This document shows positions 1 to 11,263 of a stretch of DNA of 64,000 bases, one piece after another. The stretch covers positions 802,057,123-802,121,122 of the forward strand of contig OY728136.1 of assembly GCA_963277665.1 (NCBI GenBank), read 5' to 3'. The stretch comes from Viscum album. Its lineage: Eukaryota; Streptophyta; Magnoliopsida; Santalales; Viscaceae. A model generated the notes under the pieces. The model was not told the origin of the DNA, did not search any database, and saw nothing but the letters and a program-made list of their open reading frames with translations. Every line of letters starts with the position of its first letter. Position 1 is the first letter of the stretch. Position numbers and translations under genes: made by a program.

Positions 1-2913
1 CAGAAAATATCCTTTTGAAATTGATAACCAATTTTAAAACAAATAACATTTTTACAAACATTTTAATTTAAAATAAAATTGAATAAATTTAAATGAAAAT
101 TGGAAGTAAATAATTTTCATGATAGTGGGATGTTTTGTTCATGTTGTACATGTAAAAACAAATATTATGTTTTCATTTTGGGTAGATGCTAAATATAAAA
201 TATTCATAAATTGAAATATAGATTCTATCAAAATATTTTTTATAATTTAAAATGTGGTTGAAATATTATTACAATAATAATTGGAAAATAGTAAAAAAAA
301 TTCTAAAACATTTTTACAAAACTTGTTTCAAAAGAAAATAGATTTCGGACTGAAGAGGGAAATAAGGTCGAATTTTCATAAAATTTTTTCCAAATTAATT
401 TCATTATTATAGAGTGAATAATGGTATAGTAAATTGATAATATGATGAATAACCATGGTTAGAGAAAATTCAATATTTTCTTGAGATATAGTCCATATAT
501 TTTAACATCCCAATCATAATCATAAATAATCCTCAAAATGATTTGACTGTAACAAAAAATCTTTACAATATTAATAAATTTGAATTGTACGACCCATTAA
601 ATAAATGCATTAAATGAAAAATAATATATTACGAGGATAAAAAATAATTATTATACATGTAAATGGGACTATATATACTCCTCTTGAAATAATACAGGTT
701 TATAACATAATGTATGTCTCAAAGAAAGATAATAGAGACAAAAATACCCACCTTATGTCATGAATTCAGTCATACACATTCAAAAATACTGTATAATAAA
801 TATAATTATTTTTCAATATTTTAATTAATAACATTTATATATATAATACCATATCTGTTTTATGACATTTTGTTAACTCTTTAATAACAACTTCATGTTA
901 ATGTCATGTTTTAGGTAATAAAGTCATTATATTTTGAATATGTTTTAAATTATTATTCAAGGTAATACTACATTGATAATGGTTTCATCATATCCATAAT
1001 TTTTAACATGATATAAAAATCATGTATATTCATTATAAATGTATTTATTGTAATCCATAACATTTAGTTATATAAAATAACAAACACTAGTCATGGAGAA
1101 AATATATCATACATATGCATTACTATTTCTTCCATTTTCATTACTGATTGAATAAAATAAAGTTAAATGATATATTATCATTAAAAAATAATTTTTTTTT
1201 CATATATCTCACATAATTTCATTAAACGCGTCCTTATGACCATCAATTTAAAGTGAGAACGAATCGCATCACCTCTAGATGAGGTAGTATGTCGCACAAA
1301 AGAGAGATGCTATCATATTTCCACAAATTGGGAAGCATGAAGGTGTGTGTGATAAAATAATTAATAAAGCATAATAAAATAATTAATATCATATGTAAAC
1401 TATAAATAAATCATTAATTTCAACTATGATATTTTTTAATGGAAAATGTTTTCACATCAGTTCGCGAGGAGGTAGTCCACCGAGCATTAAAATGACGATA
1501 TCGTAATCCATTTGCTAGAAGTAGAGAAGGTTTTAAGTAATTAGCACAACATAAAAAGATATAAATATAATGAATATGATGAATTTATTATATCATAATG
1601 GTATAATAATAATTATTTTTGGTGGTGGTGGAATAAATAAAACACAAATTCATGTTAATGAATATTGCTTCTTCTTCGGTTATCCTCCTTGGTTTTTCAT
1701 CAACACCCTCTCTCAGTTAGTTTTTTATCCAAAATAAGGATTCTAGTATATGAGGAGGGAATTTTTAAACGTATCTGGGTGGGTATTGGATAAAAAAAAG
1801 GGGTTTTATAGAGTGAAGGTGATATGACAGTGGGTTTCCCTTAATAAGAGAGGTGGGTGGAACCCCTGTTATTTTTTGAATATAGAGAACTCCACCCACG
1901 TTTTTTTCATTTCACAAGGCTCTAATAATAAATATTTATTGATGATAGATGTTTTTAGGTCTATATTTGACTATGAAATGGGTTTGGGATATTTATTGTG
2001 TGATTTTTAACCCTTATAATTTTAGTATAACCCCCACCCACTGTAAAATTATTTTTATCTTGACAATGGAGAATAATTTTTACACTTCTTTTTGGACAAA
2101 ATTTAAGATGAAATTATCAGAAAAAATAATTTATGATTATTAAAAATAAGGAATCCATTTTTAAAAATTCCAATCACTTATGTGTAAATTTTAATTTAAA
2201 ATTTATTCCATATATGGGTTGAATGAGTGAGGATTTATAGAGAAAATGTTCAAAATTATACAATGTTATTATATCAAAATTATATATGAAATTGATTGTA
2301 ATGAATGAAATTATATTATTATATATATAATTGAACTAATTTTACCTTACACTAAACTTAAAATAAAATTTAACTTCATGAATAAATTAAAAAAAGGCAT
2401 TTTAAAATTTATATTCGACATTTTTCACTATTATTCAATAAATAATAAAATTTAGAAAAATCCAAAAAAAATCACCCAAAGATACTGTTGAAATTATAAT
2501 TTAAAATTTTGTTTTTATTTTCTCAAATTAATCTTAAAAAACAATGAAAATTTAATTTTATTGATTTTAAAATTAAAAAATCATTTTATTGAGAAAATAT
2601 TATTTGGAAAACGTATATAGAATTTATTGAAAATCTAGTTGTTTCTTTAATACAAAACTATTATAGTAAATATTTATAAATTATGTATTACTATACATAT
2701 CACTATTTTTATGGATAGGTTATAACAGTCATGCTTATATAAATATATTAATAATATATCATGGTTTTGTTAAAACTCATTTTTACATGTGTCACAAGAT
2801 TATCTTCGTGTCATGTGCCACTATATCATAACTAGATGTTTTATGTAACATTAGATAACAATGAAATTAAATTTATTTTCAAAAAATATTTTATAAAAAC
2901 TAATGTCCTTTCA
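1..2913 (-). mobile_element. Element B (Ty3/Gypsy), 3' LTR, left edge missing
   Basis: AT-rich DNA without a credible gene. It matches, with gaps and many substitutions, the second LTR copy at 19652-21954 plus 33862-35551. For example, the stretch at 1150-1300 (a short GC-rich island with a small ACCTC/GAGGT stem) corresponds to 21830-21954 plus 33862-33950, and 1630-1930 corresponds to 34270-34580. Base 1 matches roughly 1.08 kb into the other copy, so about a quarter of the LTR lies off the window. The right end at about 2913 is set by the following purine-tract remnant (on the minus strand) and by alignment to the end of element C's LTR at 49728. An end at 2974 is also possible. Short reading frames here are chance. 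Confidence 0.75.
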
Positions 2914-3256
2914 TTCTATACGCTTGAAATGATTTTATCTCAGAAAATACATCTCTATGATATAAAACAATTACGATACTCTTTCATTATAATATCATTA
3001 ATTTCCAATAGAGATTAATAAAACTGGAGGCTTCACAAAAATCCATTCACCAGGAAATTTTTCTTATTTCATAGAATATAATTTGTATTATATAAAATAT
3101 CTAATAGTCATTCCTCATAGTAATGATATTTACCCTATAAAATGACCTATTAGTTTAGTATATAGGATTTTTATGGTATGTACTGCCTGAGAACAGATAC
3201 ATTGGACACACCATGGACATGAGTTTGGTTTTTTAAATGTGGAAAATGATAAGATC
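2914..3256 (-). pseudogene. Element B pol, C-terminal end and polypurine remnant
   Basis: On the minus strand this stretch encodes a decayed match to the end of a Gypsy integrase. HVHGVSNVSVLRQYIP lies near 3130-3220 and resembles the conserved 'HNVFHVSMLRKY' segment of chromovirus integrases. Stops and shifts interrupt it. Next to the LTR, 2914-2932 aligns with the polypurine tract of element C (49731-49746) but has lost its G run. Element A begins at 3257 and the upstream part of the same integrase resumes at 13257, so this piece and 13257-14450 were one pol gene before A inserted. Confidence 0.6.
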
Positions 3257-5231
3257 TGTTCAATATCCCGGTTCCGGAATTCGCCTAGAGGTGCCCTGTA
3301 CCCGGTTGGTCACATGGCCTCAAGCAAATTTCCCTGAATGCCAGAGGTTGCTCACTACCAACGAGGGCCTTGGGTGTGATAGTGGGGAAACTATGCCTTC
3401 ATGGGTATAGTAACTCAAAGGAAGTAAGGAAAAGTCAATAGTTGGAGCAGTAATAATCCATGCAAAAGTAAACAATGGAAGATTGGATATAATAATGTGG
3501 AGCACACATACATATGAATGATTCATGATTCCTATGTCTAGGAAAGCTCTAGACAAATCACACAACTGGAATAGAAAACATTACTAAACCAAAGTACAAA
3601 ATAAAATAGATAACAGCTCCTCAACATCGCAATCCAAAGCTTAGTCGCATGCCCTCTAGCTCCACAACAATCAAGTACCTGAAGTAGAAGGGATCGTTCT
3701 CTTATCTATCACTGCAACAATATAAACTATTTCGGCCCAAAAGCATGGCTGAAATAGGGTGCGAGACTAAATCCTAGTAGGCGAGCCCCACAAGATCTGT
3801 GCATAAATGTCAATGAATATATGACGGGTAGTAAGTAAAAGAAAGCAGTAACAAGGAAGTACTTAGTAGTAAAACATCCACAGTTTCAATACATTTAGTT
3901 TCATATATCAAAATATAGCTAATCAAATAAGGCAACTGTTTGGGGAGTACTCTCACCCTAACCCCTCTGGCTCATCCAAAACAAGGATAGGTATTCCCAA
4001 GACTCTTTGAAGAATAAATCATAGTTAATTCCCCCATCAGTCATGTGTGATTAAAAGACTCTTTGAGGAAGCAGTCACTATAAATTCCCCTTATAGTCTT
4101 TCAGTGGTAACTACAGAATCTCTAATGAAGAACTCAAATTCGATTCCTCTTGTGTCCTCATAACGTATCTATACACCCTCTAAGGGAGCAATCAACGTCA
4201 ATCCCCCCATATGGTCTTGTAGTGTGACAATTATAACAGACACTCTGGGAAAGCCCTCAGCATAAATTTCCCCTATGGTCCAACTACAAAAGGTTCTCAC
4301 AACCTTGTGTAAAGAAAACATGAAAAAACGATGAACAACAACCAATGTGAACCCCATGATCTACTTGGATAGTAATCTACAACATATCATCATTTTAGAT
4401 AAGATAAAACACTTCATCGTACAATAATAGGAATGGAAAACTGATATCATCCTAAAAGGCAGAACTAGACCAAACGGTCAAAATAAGCAATGAGGGAAAA
4501 ACCTACAAGGCATAGAACTTTACCCCATTCATATGAAATCAACCTTCACTCAAGAATACAAGAATATAAGGCAATTATCAAGGCTAGGATTGTAAATACA
4601 CCAAACCCCATTCAAGGGTTTTTGTCACTTTTGCATATAAAACTCAAATATAATCATTGGAAAGGTACAAACCACCTACCTCGGTGTTAGGAGATAACTA
4701 TACATGAACCTCAAGCCTTGAATCACTGAAGATCATCATAGATATTAAAAATTATCTAACCGTCCAATGGACGATAACTTGAGAAAATGAAGAAATCAGG
4801 AAATGATTCTCAAGTAGAAGGAAGAGCTTACCGTTGCGGTCCCAAAGCAATCAACAGTAGTCGATTCAAAGTATAGGTGGTCGATTGAGGGCTCAGAGAA
4901 AGATCATTTCCATACGAGTTCCCTCGAATGAGACAGACCTAAAATTAGATATTTATAGATATTAGAAATGACCCCGGTACGATTAATGAAAAAAAATACA
5001 CAGCTTGTATATGCCATTTTCGTACTCTCCATTAGGCGGTCTCTAGGTCCCCACATGGTTGTGTGCATGGCCTCTACACAGCTAACACACGACTACCTGT
5101 GGTAACTGAGTACACAACGAGTATTCATAAAGTACATAGTGTGTATTTAAAAAATTTCTAGAAACTCCTCTTTCTCTCAAAAATGTCCAGGAATAGAAAA
5201 CATACCAGAAAAAAAGATCTGGGTTATTACA
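3257..5231 (-). repeat. Element A 3' LTR
   Basis: It pairs with 11264-13256. Recognisable landmarks in both copies are the CCCGGTTCC or CGGGTTCC start on the plus strand, the 'GGGCCTTGGGTGTGATAGTGG' type stretch near 3366 and 11370, a run of decayed ~60-70-bp units containing 'gactctTTGAGGAAGCAGTCA' type sequence at 3990-4260 and 12000-12270, and the ATTACA end at 5231. On the element's own strand the LTR begins TGTAAT. The outer end near 3257 is degraded (TGTTCAATAT against TGTAACGT in the other copy). Confidence 0.85.
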
Positions 5232-5250
5232 AACTTCTCCCCTTAAATAA
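5232..5250 (-). other. Element A polypurine tract
   Basis: Directly inside the 3' LTR the plus strand reads AACTTCTCCCCTTAAAT, which is a purine tract (AAGGGGAGAAG) on the element's strand. This is the usual plus-strand primer site of a Gypsy element and fixes the 3' LTR boundary. Confidence 0.7.
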
Positions 5251-5269
5251 ATTTGTCCCCGTATTTCTT

Positions 5270-5760
5270 AGCTAGGCGGCATAGAAGAAGAAAACCCAAA
5301 TAGTTCAGGCCACTATGATCGTACACCAGTCTCCCTCTCCCAAGTCTCATCATGTACTCGCTTGTACTTACATATCACTCGTACCAGAGGAATAGACTGG
5401 CCACAGAGAACCTTCGCACTTTGATCAACAATCTGGATAGGATGCTCTTAAAACGAGGAATCCACCTCCAAATTCACCTCTTAGGGTTGAAGAACATGAG
5501 ATGGGCTTGAGATGTAATGTGGAAGATGAGAAACGTGGAAGACGTCATGCATTTTCCGGTACCTCTATGATAACTGGAGCTGATAGGCAACCAGGCCAAC
5601 TCTCTCTGAAACCTCAAACGGCGTGATGTACCTCGAAGAAAGCTTACCCTGTCATCTAATCCTCTTGTGCTCCAACCACGGTGTGATACGTAGTAAAACA
5701 TGATATCTGGCCTCAAACTCTATAGGTTCACTTTGATGATCAAAATTATACTTCTGTCAA
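5270..5760 (-). pseudogene. Element A integrase tail and chromodomain, broken
   Basis: Minus-strand translation of about 5290-5450 gives EHPIQIVDQSAKVL followed by PLVRVICKYKRVHDETWERE, the pattern of the chromodomain that ends chromovirus integrases. The W-E-x-E ending is characteristic. Upstream (5474-5716) the preceding integrase segment is readable in shifted frames with stops. In intact relatives this domain helps steer insertion by binding histone marks; here a stop codon (near 5455) and frame changes make that impossible. Confidence 0.65.
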
Positions 5761-5799
5761 GACTGTGTAGTAGCCACCCTCTTTTGAATCAACTATATC

Positions 5800-6600
5800 T
5801 TCTCTGTGGTCTTCTAGACAAGACGAGGTCCCAGCATAGCTACCTCTCCTACCTCCAGCCAACATAAGGGTGATCAACATGTCCTAACATACAGTGCCTC
5901 ATAAGGTGCCATATAAATAGTTTTTTAAAAACTATTATTGTAGGAAATCTCCACAAGATGTATGTTTTTATCCCATGAACCTCCAAAATCTAGGTTTCAT
6001 GCTCGAAGCATGTCCTCAAGCATCTGAATTGTAAACATGTATTGGCCACCTATTTCGGGATGGTAGGCTATACTCCAAATTAACTCTATACCCAAAGCCA
6101 TATGTAGCCCTTACCAGACTCAAGATGTAAAGTGTGTGTCCATGTCTAATACAATATACTGTGGAACCCCATGTAGACATATAATTACTCAGATGTACAA
6201 CAGTCCCATATCATCGACACTGCAGGGTCTCCTTGATCGGCAAGAAGTGAGAAATTGTGGTCAGTCTGTCAATGAAAACCCATAATTTATTATTCCCTCG
6301 AGGAAACCTTAGAAAACAAATCAAGAAATCAATCATGACATCATTACACTTCCACTCGGGAATGGATAAATACTGCAAAATCCCGACTTGTCGTTGACGC
6401 TCTGTCTTCACTTACTAACAGGTGGAACAACTCGTGATGAAACCGACAACATCTCTCTTTATAACTGGCCACAAATACTGTTGGTGTAGATCATGATACA
6501 TCTTGGTGACATGAGGATGCACTTCCCAAACTGAGGAATGAATTTCCCACATTATCTCCTCACATATGACTAATAACACCCATATGCGCCCATGAAAAAG
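5800..6600 (-). pseudogene. Element A integrase core, broken
   Basis: The best segment is 6211-6411 minus. It carries LPIPEWK-like and PRG....WVFIDRLT..SHFLP motifs of the Gypsy integrase catalytic core, directly after the zinc-binding part (KTERQRQVG near 6411). Further down (5980-6060) a decayed 'YHPQTDGQ.....LEDMLRA' segment is readable. The first catalytic Asp (in FIDRLT) is preserved, but the core is broken by stops and frameshifts. Confidence 0.75.
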
Positions 6601-6607
6601 AAAGATC

Positions 6608-7375
6608 TCATCCTCCCCCTATGGTCCATCCAAAAATATGGCCCCCTCCTAACACATTTTCCCATAGGACTAGGCCTTCAAAATATGATAGCTTCCTCAT
6701 TTTCACTCGATCAACTAGATTAGAGGTAACAACTATAGAAGAAAGGAAAGTCTGTCCCTTTCTTTCATGCACCTCCAAATGCAGCTCAGGGAACAAATCC
6801 ATAAGCTTCCACTCACTATTGGACTCCTGAACTGCCTGTATTGGAGCCCTCCTACTCAGCACATCAGCCACTATGTTTCCATTCCCAGTCATGTAGGCAA
6901 GTACGAAGTCAAAATACTGAAGGTACTCAACCCACCTTCATTTTCTCGAATTCAGATTAGGCTAAGTGAAGATATACTTGAGACTCTGATGGTCGGTGAA
7001 AACCACAAAATGCTCTCCCAAAAGATAATGTATCAAAAAGTTTGAGGAATGAACAACTTCTGGCGACTCAAGATCATGCGTCAGGTAATTCTTCTCATGT
7101 GGCCTCAACTACCAAGACCCGTACACAACTACTTTTTCCCCGTGCATAAACCCATCTCCCAGCCCAATACATGAAGAATCACAATAAATAATGTAGCGCT
7201 TGATCAGCTCTATAAATACTAGTATCAGTGCTGATGTCAACCTCCCTTTTTTCTCATAAAAGGCCGACTCACATGAATATGACAACAAGAACTTCACACC
7301 CTTCTTAGTCAGACCCATCAGTGGCACTGTTATGCGTGAAAAGCCATGTATGAAGTGTTTGCAGTATCCATCCAA
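6608..7375 (-). pseudogene. Element A RNase H and RT connection, broken
   Basis: 7109-7375 minus reads YCKHFIHGFSRITVPLMGLT, then KKGVKFLLS, then RYIIYCDSSCIGLG. This is the end of the RT thumb and the start of RNase H (YCDAS motif, here YCDSS). 6608-6892 minus continues with GNGNIVADVLSRR, the 'NVVADALSR' end motif of Gypsy RNase H. Stops and shifts separate the pieces. Confidence 0.8.
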
Positions 7376-8240
7376 CCCTAGAAAACATTTTACCTCAATT
7401 AAGTTCTTCGGCTACTCCTAGGAAACTACTTCTCTCAATTTCTCTAGGTTGACTGAAACGCCTATCTCTGAGATATCATGACACAAGAAGTGAATTTGGT
7501 CTATCTAAAAGTGTGATTTTAAGAGCATATAATATAATTGATTCTCACATAGTGTACTAAAAATGATCTTAAGATGGGTAGCGTGGTTGTGTCGAGTGTG
7601 AGAGTACACCATGATATTGCCCATAAAGACTACCACAAATGAATCCATGTATAGATGGAACATTCAGTTCATTTGTGCCATGAAGACTGTAGGCATGTTC
7701 ATGAGACTGAACAGCATAACGACATACTCATATAGACCTTACCTACTCCAGAAGGCTGTAAGAGGTATATCATATGGTCTAACACACAAAAAATAGTATT
7801 TGGATCTTGATTCAATCTTCGAGAAAACACGGGCTCCTCAAACCAGATCAAAGTGATCATCAATCTTAGGAAAGAGATATCAGTTCTTGACTGTCAACTA
7901 GTTTAACATTCGATAATCCAGACAAGTCTAAGGATACATTCTATCTTCTTCACAAAAATAATAGTCAAACCCCAAGGATAAGTACTGGGTTGGATGAATA
8001 CATTTTTATGTAACTCTTCCAACTGCTTCTTGAGCTCATGTAACTATGGTGTAGCTATACTATAAGGAGGAATGGACACTAGTGCTGCTCTTGGCACAAG
8101 CTCAATAGAACAGTCCACCTCTCACTCTAGAGGTAAACCTGAAAAGACCTCTGGAATGATGTCCATGAAATGATCCACCACTGGAAGAAAGTCCATCTAT
8201 GAAGTCCTCATGTCATCTAGATAAAGACTAGAACTCTAGT
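7376..8240 (-). pseudogene. Element A reverse transcriptase, dead active site
   Basis: The RT palm is recognisable on the minus strand near 7590-7690 as DSFVVVFMGNIMVYS. In functional Gypsy RT this segment reads F-V-V-V-F-I-D-D-I-L-V-Y-S. Both catalytic Asp residues are replaced (M-G-N), so polymerase activity is lost regardless of the many stops. The upstream fingers part (7900-8200) is readable only in fragments. Confidence 0.7.
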
Positions 8241-8489
8241 CTATAACGCCTCCCAACCCATGATTCTCGGGTCTCGCTCTGCTCACATAGATATCACGTT
8301 CTCCCTTATGAAGAAAACACCCACCCTATTGTGATTTGAAAATCACCCTACGGTGATAGAAATCAACAACATCCTGGAAGGGAACTAACTAGTCCATTCT
8401 GAGAATTATGTCATAGACTATCATCTCTAGTACATAGAGATGCCGAGAGAAGTGACACCCACCAACGTATAGAGGGCAGTCTTTGCACT

Positions 8490-8720
8490 ATCACACACTA
8501 GCTGTTCTTGTCCCAAACAGAGTGTCCAATGTCAAGATATCAGTAGAAGAAAAGATATAGATCAGAAGACTCTCCAAAATAGAAATAAATATAAATCTTT
8601 GGGAAGCCCCCATATCAAAAAATGCAGAATCTAAAATTGAGACAACTATGATCGTACATCGAACTGTAGAGGGTCTGGGATCCTGCTCCTGCTGGGATTG
8701 CTCCACTGAAACATTATATC
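8490..8720 (-). pseudogene. Element A aspartic protease fragment
   Basis: 8491-8706 minus contains SAFFDMGASQRFIF. In Gypsy proteases the matching motif is D-S/T-G-A followed by FI. The catalytic Asp is kept but the next residue is Met. The fragment sits between gag and RT as expected. Confidence 0.65.
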
Positions 8721-8759
8721 CGATATCGCGGCCCTGTAACCCTGCCTAACAACTTTTAT

Positions 8760-9898
8760 CTTATCCACCCTTCTATCACTAAATTTCTAGCGACTAGCTA
8801 CCATGGCTACAACCACCACCTTGGCCCGAACGGCCGGAAGAACTCTAGTTCCTGGACTGATGAAAACCCGGTGGTGCTGCTCTTGAATGGGGAGTCATAA
8901 AAGAACCCCTATCCCCATCTTCTAGAGATATGATCTGACATAACCGTTGAAGGTGACCCAACATTCTACATGATCGGCACTCCACTGGGTCTATTGGGAA
9001 ATATGGCCTTGTATGATAGACTTTCCCACACTGGTAGCATACCACCGAGCCACCTAAAGGTACATATCGCCTACTCAGATCTCCACATGTAGTCTCCAAA
9101 CGGCGCTTCCTTCTAAATGCTAGGGAAGCACTAACTCTGGATGTTGAAATGCACTGGCTCACATCTCTAGAATCTCTCATATTATGTTTAGTGACCTGCT
9201 CCTGGATAACAATAAAACATATCAAAGACAACCTAAATATGTTCACCTGAGCCTGAATGACTTATGTGATACCATCCTCAATCTTTCTAGAAACAACCCT
9301 ATCCCCCTAGGGAGGGTGTGAAGTGCTGAAACTCAGTGATGTGAGTGGAATACTCCGTAATAGAAAGATTACTCTGCTCTATACTCATAAACTATCAAGA
9401 TCAATCATCTCTCAAAGTATCTGGATAGATGTAATCATAGATGGTATGATGAAACTCATCCCACACCATAAATTGGTGGCACCCCACATGTGAGATCACA
9501 TCCCACCATCTCATGGTAGAATCCCGAAGCATATACGTATTGATCCTCACCCTCCTCTCTCGAGGTATCTATAGATGCTTGAAGACGGTCAAGATGGCTT
9601 CTAGCCATGACTCTACGACCTGGGGTCCTCCATCCCCTGAGAAATTGGGAGGATGCTACTGTTGAAAGACCCACATCAATTCTTCCATAAACGAGGTAGG
9701 TGGTAGTGCTCCTTGAAAGGTATGAATCATCCTCATAAAGCCCTATCTAAACTACGCACCATCACCTATGGAAGGTATAACGGCTGGTTCCAAGACTTGC
9801 ATGACTAGAGGATCTACTGGAAGTCCCTGGTCAGCCATGTCCAGTTTCTGATCACCTCCTTGCAACAGGCGTATAACTGGAGGGTGTCTCGGTGGCAT
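8760..9898 (-). pseudogene. Element A gag, broken
   Basis: The likely start is the ATG at 9898 minus, giving MPPRHPPVIRLLQGGDQKL; Tekay gag proteins commonly start MPPR. The capsid part is split over frames at 9456-9760 (QFLR and WLRAI-like pieces). 8845-9246 holds the nucleocapsid: CYQCGKVYHTRPYF (a knuckle that lost its last Cys) and CRSCRMLGHLQRLC (a complete CX2CX4HX4C knuckle). Gag packages the RNA and forms the particle. Stops and frameshifts prevent a full product. Confidence 0.75.
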
Positions 9899-11248
9899 GA
9901 CTCTTCTAGGTCCAACGCACACCTTATATCAAGAATATCATGGACTGAAAACTAGAAGTGTAAAAAGGAATGGGATAAATAAATATTTCACATATAACAA
10001 AACCCAGATACACGGCCTGTATGCCCACTACATGGTGTGTGGTTGAATAATCTTCCCCTGCCGAAGTTCTCTTACACGGCTAAGCCACACATTTTTCTTT
10101 GAACAATAATACCTGGAATTTTTGTTCCAGAAACGACATGTACTTGATGAGCTTCATCGACCCATGTTGTTAGTGACATGGCCCGATACACGTTTCAAAC
10201 TACAGAGCATGTTCCCGATGGACACGACGTGTATTAGGAAGATTTTTTCAACATGTGTTGTTCTCTACACGGCTGGGTACTCAGGTTACACTACATGGCA
10301 TGTTCCAGATCGACACGGTGTGTATTAGAAATGACTCAACTGACCCGTGGTTTTAGTGACACGGCCGGTTAGACAGTTCTACAACACGGCGTGTACAACT
10401 GGTACATGGTGTGTCCTACCAAAGATTCCAAACCTCGTGTCTCCGCCCACACAGTCTAAGACACGGTTAGGTACTACATAGCGTGTACATATGGTAAACA
10501 GTGATTACATAAGAAAAATAGTTTTTTCCCAAACAGAAGAATAAATTTCATGTATTTAACATTACACGGTGTGTATTCTAGGTTTTTTCAGACAGTAAGC
10601 CTCAGAAACTACTCCAAAACCCGTAAAAACACTAAAACAAAAGTTCCAAATTCTGATCCGTGAGGGCCCATACTCCCCGCTAGTTAAAGGTTTGAATCTT
10701 ATACATGTTATAACCAAAGATAACAGTGTAGTGATCCACCAAATTTGGGTCCGTGAGGGCCCATAACATTTCATGAACCAATTTTTGGCGTTCATTCAAG
10801 AAAACCCTTAGACAATCAATGATCTAACCAAAAAGCAGGTATTCTGTCAAGGAATCTATCAGAACAGAATTTATATAAAGCACAACATCCATCACAAGAA
10901 CAATAAATTTCTAATTCACCCTAAATGGCATGACAAGAATGCATTACATGTGATTTCTAGTAAGTTCCTATATTATGTATGAGATTCCATACCCTCATCT
11001 CATCGAGTTGAAACAAAAAATAGAACCTCAATAACATCAATAATAACATTACAATACATTTGAGTCACCAAATGGTGAAAATAAAATCAACTGTAAAATT
11101 GCAAAAGTAGATAAATTTCATTAACAAGGTAAATTAGATTTTATTTGTACACATGTTAGCTACTCCCAGGCACAAGTTATTACCATGTACATATTCTATC
11201 CTATCACTGAATATAGGCTCCAAATAGTATGTCAAGAAGAAAAGAGAT
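9899..11248 (-). other. Element A leader with repeated CACGG/GTGT palindromes
   Basis: A 1.35-kb non-coding leader between primer site and gag. Between 10010 and 10575 there are at least a dozen degenerate copies of an 11-bp palindromic motif of the form ACACGGCGTGT (for example near 10012, 10222, 10266, 10314, 10362, 10383, 10475, 10561). The same motif recurs in both LTRs (5040-5150, 13010-13170). No gene is seen. Confidence 0.6.
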
Positions 11249-11260
11249 CCTCTGATACCA
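11249..11260 (-). other. Element A primer binding site
   Basis: The plus strand reads CCTCTGATACCA, so the element's strand reads TGGTATCAGAGG, three bases from the LTR end. This is the standard complement of the 3' end of initiator tRNA-Met and fixes the element's orientation. Confidence 0.9.
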
Positions 11261-11263
11261 CTT

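Noticed and set aside
1949..2143. Small open frames in AT-rich LTR DNA (also 17867-18223, 21573-21797, 50654-50908)
   Set aside because: No domain, no conservation in the partner LTR or related element, and composition typical of chance frames.
2983..3050. ~50-bp similarity to 13268-13330 on the other side of element A, suggesting a rearranged insertion
   Set aside because: Integrase order runs correctly from 13257 upward across to 3256 downward, so a simple insertion explains the flanks; the similarity is probably chance in AT-rich sequence.
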